This document shows, piece by piece, positions 32,612 to 36,100 of a stretch of 36,100 nt of DNA. Below the pieces are notes generated by a model that worked only from the letters and a program-made list of their open reading frames with translations, was not told the DNA's origin and ran no database searches. Position 1 is the first letter of the stretch. Each line of letters starts with the position of its first letter. The position numbers were made by a program, and so were the translations under genes. Origin of the DNA: an uncultured Clostridia bacterium (GTDB lineage Bacteria; Bacillota; Clostridia; Oscillospirales; Ruminococcaceae); the NCBI GenBank assembly GCA_947631445.1, contig CANRLN010000016.1, positions 1 to 36,100 on the forward strand. Reading direction: 5' to 3'.

Positions 32612-33457
32612 TTATTTTAAATTTCTCTTTTTGAATATAATTATTCCTACTGCCGTTGAAACAACAATCCAACCACAGGAATAAAGTGGATATTCATAAG
32701 ACTTTTCGGGAAGTTTTACACCGTTTCCGACAGTAATTATTTGAGTATACGGGATAATATCAAACACTTTCTGATAAATCTCACGCTTTTTTCCCTCAAG
32801 GTAATGTGGATTTTTTTGTCTGGGTGATTCAATTGTTTCTCCTGCATCGTTTGTATAAGTAAATGCTTCATTATACTCAGGTTCTTGAAGTCTATAATAC
32901 ATTGTCATTGATGTCATAAAAAATGCTACGGATAAAACCATAACTACAACAACTCCCGTTGCCTTGCTTTGAATAAACATTGAAATTGCCATATATATTG
33001 AACAAAAAGCAAATCCACAAAGTGTTATAACACCAATTGCTTTTGCATAGGTCAAAAAACCTAAAGACGGAGCTTTAATCAAAGCTGTTACAAAAACCGT
33101 ACCCACAATAACATTTGATAAAAATACAATGGTGTTTGCAACAAACATGGTAAGCAGATTAGCAAAATATATTTTTGCTCGGCTGTGACCGACTATAAGT
33201 TTGTTGCGGATTGTTCCATCATGATATTCCGTGCCGACATAAAGACCAACCACCACCGACAATATAAACGGCAAAATCATACTTAACATAGTTGGTATAG
33301 CGTCAGAAATGTAATCATGGCTTTCATTTCCCGATTTTCCTTGAAAATAGTTTAAAAGAATTACAAATATCGGATAACCTATTGCCACAAATTCAGCAAG
33401 TTTAAACACTCCGGATTTGAAAAGCCTTGAAAGATTTGCCTTTAAAAGTCTAAGCAT
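32612..33457 (-). CDS. ABC-2-type permease
   Basis: 281 residues with about six membrane helices, among them AEFVAIGYPIFVILLNYFQG, IPTMLSMILPFILSVVVGLY, MFVANTIVFLSNVIVGTVFV, AIGVITLCGFAFCSIYMAIS, GVVVVMVLSVAFFMTSMTMY and a C-terminal CGWIVVSTAVGIIIF. GTEYHDGTIRNKLIVGHSR between helices 2 and 3 is typical of the family. ATG 33457 is chosen because GGGAGG lies nine bases upstream; the GTG at 33466 touches that site. It overlaps the ATPase stop by eight bases. With its ATPase and the flanking kinase and regulator it most resembles bacteriocin or lantibiotic immunity exporters. Confidence 0.88.
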   Translation of the reverse strand: MLRLLKANLSRLFKSGVFKLAEFVAIGYPIFVILLNYFQGKSGNESHDYISDAIPTMLSMILPFILSVVVGLYVGTEYHDGTIRNKLIVGHSRAKIYFANLLTMFVANTIVFLSNVIVGTVFVTALIKAPSLGFLTYAKAIGVITLCGFAFCSIYMAISMFIQSKATGVVVVMVLSVAFFMTSMTMYYRLQEPEYNEAFTYTNDAGETIESPRQKNPHYLEGKKREIYQKVFDIIPYTQIITVGNGVKLPEKSYEYPLYSCGWIVVSTAVGIIIFKKRNLK

Positions 33458-34370
33458 TTTTATCACCTCCCAAAAGTCTTATATAATAGCTTTCAAGACT
33501 TTCATCTTTTTCGTTTGCCGAAATAAGCTCACAGCCGACCTTGTTAAGCTCTGATACAAGTTTTGTAAGGGAAATTTCCGCAAAAATATCCGCCTGATTG
33601 TCGTCTATAATTTCGTAAGCAAGTTTAAGCTTTTCCATTGCCTGAGAAAATTCTTTTGTTCCCGATACAACTACCCTGATACATTTTCTGCATTGCTTTT
33701 CCAGTTCTTCCGCACTTATTTCTTTTATCATTCGTCCGTGGTCGATAAAACCAAAATGGGTGGCAAGTTTGGAAAGTTCATCAAGAATATGGCTGGAAAT
33801 AAGCACGGTTATGGCATACTCACGATTTAACTTTAAAATAAGTTCACGCATTTCAACAATGCCTTCGGGGTCAAGACCGTTTATAGGTTCGTCCAAAACC
33901 AAAAAATCGGGATTACCTGCAAGGGCAATTGCTATTCCCAGTCGCTGACGCATACCGAGTGAAAAGTTTTTTGCTTTTTTCTTTGCAATAGAGTTTTGTT
34001 CCAGTCCCACCAATTTAATAAGACCGGGAATTTCATCATAAGACGGTTTGCCAAGAATATCAAATTGTTGTTTTAAATTTTCTTCCGCCGTCATTTCAAG
34101 ATAGATGGACGGGGTTTCAACCACCGCTCCCATACGTCCTCTTGCCTTAAAAATTTCGCTTGTTCCGCTTTTAATTCCGTAAATGCTGTATCCTCCATCT
34201 GTTGGTTCTTGAAGTCCACAGATAATTCGGATAAGGGTTGTTTTGCCCGCTCCGTTTTTTCCGACCAAGCCATAAATCGAACCTTTTAAAATGTGCATAT
34301 CCAGTTCGGCAAGTGCCGTAAACTGTCGGTAGCTTTTATAAAGCTTGTCGGTTGTCAAAATGTAATCCAT
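33450..34370 (-). CDS. ABC transporter ATPase
   Basis: 306 residues. It has Walker A GLVGKNGAGKTTLI, signature FSLGMRQRLGIAIAL, Walker B PDFLVLDEPINGLDPEG and the switch His in VLISSHILDEL. The C-terminal 80 residues are the family's regulatory extension (KCIRVVVSGTKEF through DESLESYYIRLLGG). The sequence groups with the bacitracin/lantibiotic-type ATPases (BcrA-like). ATG 34370 follows AAAGGAG. Four direct repeats and a -10 box lie immediately upstream, so the transporter is probably induced by the adjacent response regulator. Confidence 0.9.
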   Translation of the reverse strand: MDYILTTDKLYKSYRQFTALAELDMHILKGSIYGLVGKNGAGKTTLIRIICGLQEPTDGGYSIYGIKSGTSEIFKARGRMGAVVETPSIYLEMTAEENLKQQFDILGKPSYDEIPGLIKLVGLEQNSIAKKKAKNFSLGMRQRLGIAIALAGNPDFLVLDEPINGLDPEGIVEMRELILKLNREYAITVLISSHILDELSKLATHFGFIDHGRMIKEISAEELEKQCRKCIRVVVSGTKEFSQAMEKLKLAYEIIDDNQADIFAEISLTKLVSELNKVGCELISANEKDESLESYYIRLLGGDKNA

Positions 34371-34401
34371 TTTGTTTTCTCCTTTCTTTTGTTCTGATAT
34401 T

Positions 34402-34458
34402 ATTCTACAACCAAAAAGTTAAGACAACGGTTAAGAAAAGAGTAAAGATTCGGTTAAG
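34402..34458 (-). promoter_or_regulatory. Response-regulator-type promoter of the ABC genes
   Basis: GTTAAG at 34418, 34430 and 34453, plus GTAAAG at 34442, gives four repeats with spacing 12, 12 and 11. On the minus strand the last repeat ends ten bases before TAGAAT (34407-34402), a good -10 box without a -35 box. The first repeat overlaps the stop codon of the response regulator gene. Confidence 0.65.
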
Positions 34459-35110
34459 ATTTTTCGCTGATTTTAAAGCCTATTCCCCATACCGCTTCGA
34501 TATATTCACAATTAGAAATTTCTTTCAGCTTTTTTCTTATATTGCTAATATGCACCTTTAAAGAACTTTCCATACAATCTGGAGTATCAAGACTTATCAA
34601 ATCAAGCAGACGGGATTTTGTTACAACGTTGGGGGCGTTTATTACAAGCTGTTTTAATATGGCAAATTCGGTTTTGGTTAGACGTATGTCATTTTCACCC
34701 ACCAAGACTTTGCGTTCGTCTGGAAAAAGTTTAAGATTTTTGTAATTCAAAATATTTGTATTGTTTTTTCTAAGGCATACGGCAATCCTTGCTAACAGTT
34801 CCGAATTATCAAAGGGTTTTGTAACATAATCAACTGCACCGCCATTAAGCAGTTTTACCTTGCTTGAAATATCCGTTTTTGCACTAAGCACTATTACAGG
34901 AATATTCAACATATGGGATAGTACGTCCTCTCCGCAAAGACCCGGCAACATTAAATCCAGTAACACAAGGTCGGGTTTGTCATTTGACAACAGCAAAAGT
35001 GCCTCGGTTCCCGAATATGCTCGAACAGTTTGGTAACCTGATTTTTTTAGCAATTCTTCAAGCATATTTCCAATATAAACATCATCATCTATTATTGCAA
35101 TCTTTATCAT
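34454..35110 (-). CDS. OmpR/PhoB-family response regulator
   Basis: 218 residues. The receiver has IAIIDDDVYIG, the phospho-Asp in LVLLDLMLPGLCGE, and the Lys in VDYVTKPFDNSEL. The DNA-binding part has IRLTKTEFAILKQLVINAPN and SSLKVHISNIRKKLKEI. ATG 35110 is preferred because AAGGTG lies seven bases upstream; a GTG at 35119 is the alternative. It starts the regulator/ABC/kinase locus, and the repeats at its own 3' end are its likely targets for the transporter promoter. Confidence 0.92.
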   Translation of the reverse strand: MIKIAIIDDDVYIGNMLEELLKKSGYQTVRAYSGTEALLLLSNDKPDLVLLDLMLPGLCGEDVLSHMLNIPVIVLSAKTDISSKVKLLNGGAVDYVTKPFDNSELLARIAVCLRKNNTNILNYKNLKLFPDERKVLVGENDIRLTKTEFAILKQLVINAPNVVTKSRLLDLISLDTPDCMESSLKVHISNIRKKLKEISNCEYIEAVWGIGFKISEKS

Positions 35111-35155
35111 ATAAATCACCTTCCCAAATTATATCTAAATAAAAAAATTATGGAT

Positions 35156-35188
35156 AAAAAAACAGCGATTTTTACACCGCCGTTTTTT
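35156..35188 (-). terminator. Terminator of the queuosine genes
   Basis: On the minus strand AAAACGGCG pairs with CGCTGTTTT (with G-U pairs) around a ten-base loop and runs into a T-rich tract. It lies about ten bases past the queF stop. Confidence 0.65.
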
Positions 35189-35196
35189 ATTACCTG

Positions 35197-35688
35197 TTAT
35201 CTATTGTCAACCTTTTCTGGATACATATCGTGGTGAGAAAGGCGGTCGAACGCTACCTTTTCCCAAACCGTCCCAGCTTTGCCATAGTTGCAGTAAGGGT
35301 CGATTGAAATTCCTCCACGAGGGGTAAATTTGCCCCAAACCTCTATATATTTCGGCTCCATAAGCTTAATTAAATCTTTCATAATTGTATTAACACAATC
35401 TTCATGAAAATCACCGTGGTTGCGAAAACTAAACAGATACAGTTTAAGCGACTTGCTTTCCACCATCTTTTCGGCAGGAACATAGGAAATATAAATGGTT
35501 GCAAAATCCGGCTGACCTGTTATAGGGCAAAGGCTGGTAAATTCGGGACAATTAAATTTTACAAAATAATCATTTTCGGGGTGCTTGTTCACAAAAGTTT
35601 CCAGCACTTCGGGTGCATAGTCCTGAGAATATTTGGTCTGCTTTGCTCCAAGCAATGATAAATCTTTGGTTTCTTGTTTGGTTCTCAT
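35197..35688 (-). CDS. queF: NADPH-dependent preQ0 reductase QueF
   Basis: 163 residues, the short unimodular QueF type of Bacillus. It reduces the nitrile of 7-cyano-7-deazaguanine (preQ0) to the amine preQ1, with NADPH, in tRNA queuosine synthesis. The catalytic Cys lies in [14 protein letters not shown]. The family Glu/His motif is in [17 protein letters not shown], and [13 protein letters not shown] closes the domain. ATG 35688 follows AAGGAGA. It lies 12 bases after the queC stop, in the same operon. queD and queE are probably outside the window. Confidence 0.95.
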   Translation of the reverse strand: MRTKQETKDLSLLGAKQTKYSQDYAPEVLETFVNKHPENDYFVKFNCPEFTSLCPITGQPDFATIYISYVPAEKMVESKSLKLYLFSFRNHGDFHEDCVNTIMKDLIKLMEPKYIEVWGKFTPRGGISIDPYCNYGKAGTVWEKVAFDRLSHHDMYPEKVDNR

Positions 35689-35700
35689 TTTCTTTTCTCC

Positions 35701-36100
35701 TTAATTTTCATATTCCACAGGGTCAACTGCCCCATTTGCTTCAAAAGCCTTTTTGCGGTCGATACAAGTGCCACATCTTCCACATTGTTTTTCTCCGCCC
35801 TCGTAACAACTCCATGTTAGCTGATAGGGGGCATTAAGCCTAAGTCCAGTAGCAACCACATCTTTTTTGGTAAGTCCAATAAAAGGAGCGACAACCTTTA
35901 ATTTTTTGCCACTTCCTATATAAACAGCGTCATTAATAGCCTTGTTAAATTCATCAGAACAATCGGGATAGGCATTGCCTGCGGCATCATCGCTATGAGC
36001 CCCATAATATATAACATCACAGTTTTTGGAAATTGCAATTGCCGCAGCAGAGGAAATAAACAAACCATTTCTAAACGGCACATAGGTTGAAACGGGGTTA
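35701..36100 (-). CDS. queC: 7-cyano-7-deazaguanine synthase QueC, partial (5' end beyond the window)
   Basis: The C-terminal 132 residues are present; the reading frame stays open to the window edge (NPVSTYVPFRNG). QueC converts 7-carboxy-7-deazaguanine to preQ0 using ATP and ammonia. The visible parts are VPFRNGLFISSAAAIA, YYGAHSDDAAGNAYPDC, PFIGLTKKDVV and the zinc-binding Cys cluster WSCYEGGEKQCGRCGTCIDR. The ATP pyrophosphatase loop (SGGxDS) would be upstream of the window. queF follows after 12 bases. Confidence 0.95.
   Translation of the reverse strand, partial: NPVSTYVPFRNGLFISSAAAIAISKNCDVIYYGAHSDDAAGNAYPDCSDEFNKAINDAVYIGSGKKLKVVAPFIGLTKKDVVATGLRLNAPYQLTWSCYEGGEKQCGRCGTCIDRKKAFEANGAVDPVEYEN

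Noticed and set aside
23653..33457. Identical ATGCTTAG gene overlaps at 23653-23660 and 33450-33457
   Set aside because: Both are a start codon plus Leu-Ser/Arg overlapping a TAG stop; eight identical bases at two coupled junctions can easily be chance.
1..36100. CRISPR array, tRNA or rRNA genes
   Set aside because: No regularly spaced identical repeats with unique spacers and no cloverleaf or rRNA-like segment were seen.

Overview
The window looks like a chromosomal segment of a low-GC, Gram-positive gut Clostridium of the Oscillospiraceae/Ruminococcus type. The evidence is dockerin-bearing secreted proteins with Ser-rich linkers, strong AGGAGG ribosome-binding sites, many lipoproteins, and element genes (amidoligase, DUF4314, large serine recombinase) typical of clostridial integrative elements. 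This placement is an inference from gene content; there is no rRNA or tRNA gene here to confirm it.

Layout. (1) 1-1.0 kb: a RepA/AAA_25-like ATPase split by one in-frame stop. (2) 1.7-8.3 kb: a TetR-type regulator divergent from a redox operon. The operon holds a cytoplasmic aldo/keto reductase, a frameshifted lipoprotein aldo/keto reductase, a flavodoxin/cyclophilin-like/SnoaL-like lipoprotein fusion, a DUF4405-like membrane cytochrome, an orphan 2x[4Fe-4S] protein, a metallo-beta-lactamase-fold lipoprotein and a decayed short-chain dehydrogenase. (3) 9.0-14.4 kb: a decaying integrative-element relic (DUF4314, serine recombinase, amidoligase, gamma-glutamylcyclotransferase, AAA-ATPase/PD-(D/E)XK protein), nearly all with stops or frameshifts. 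(4) 14.8-21.1 kb: a very AT-rich, intact five-gene operon with four TIR-domain proteins: TIR-ATPase, TIR-like/TIR/SLOG, TIR, a small two-helix membrane protein and a DUF1863-type TIR. This is the best candidate for an undescribed, Thoeris-like antiphage or NAD-signalling system. Remnants of an Imm51-like immunity gene and an IS605-family tnpB follow it. (5) 22.5-31.6 kb: an SCP2 protein; a surface module on the minus strand (dockerin/DUF4353 protein, VTC-domain protein, DUF4956 membrane protein) divergent from an OmpR-type two-component system; and a secreted GH43-like/CBM32/LamG/dockerin protein. (6) 31.7-35.1 kb: response regulator, ABC ATPase, ABC permease and histidine kinase, resembling a peptide-antibiotic sensing and resistance locus. 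(7) 35.2 kb to the end: queF and a partial queC of queuosine (preQ0/preQ1) biosynthesis.

How the parts work together. In the TIR operon the sequence suggests NAD-derived signalling: some TIRs would make a cyclic ADP-ribose-like signal that the SLOG domain senses, with a TIR or the membrane protein as killer. In both two-component loci, direct repeats spaced 11-12 bp lie just upstream of -10 boxes and are the likely response-regulator sites (ACCTTAA/TTAAGGT near 26.7 kb; GTTAAG near 34.4 kb). Three promoters in the window share an unusual second TTGA inside the spacer. All function calls come from motif recognition by eye; no database search was possible.
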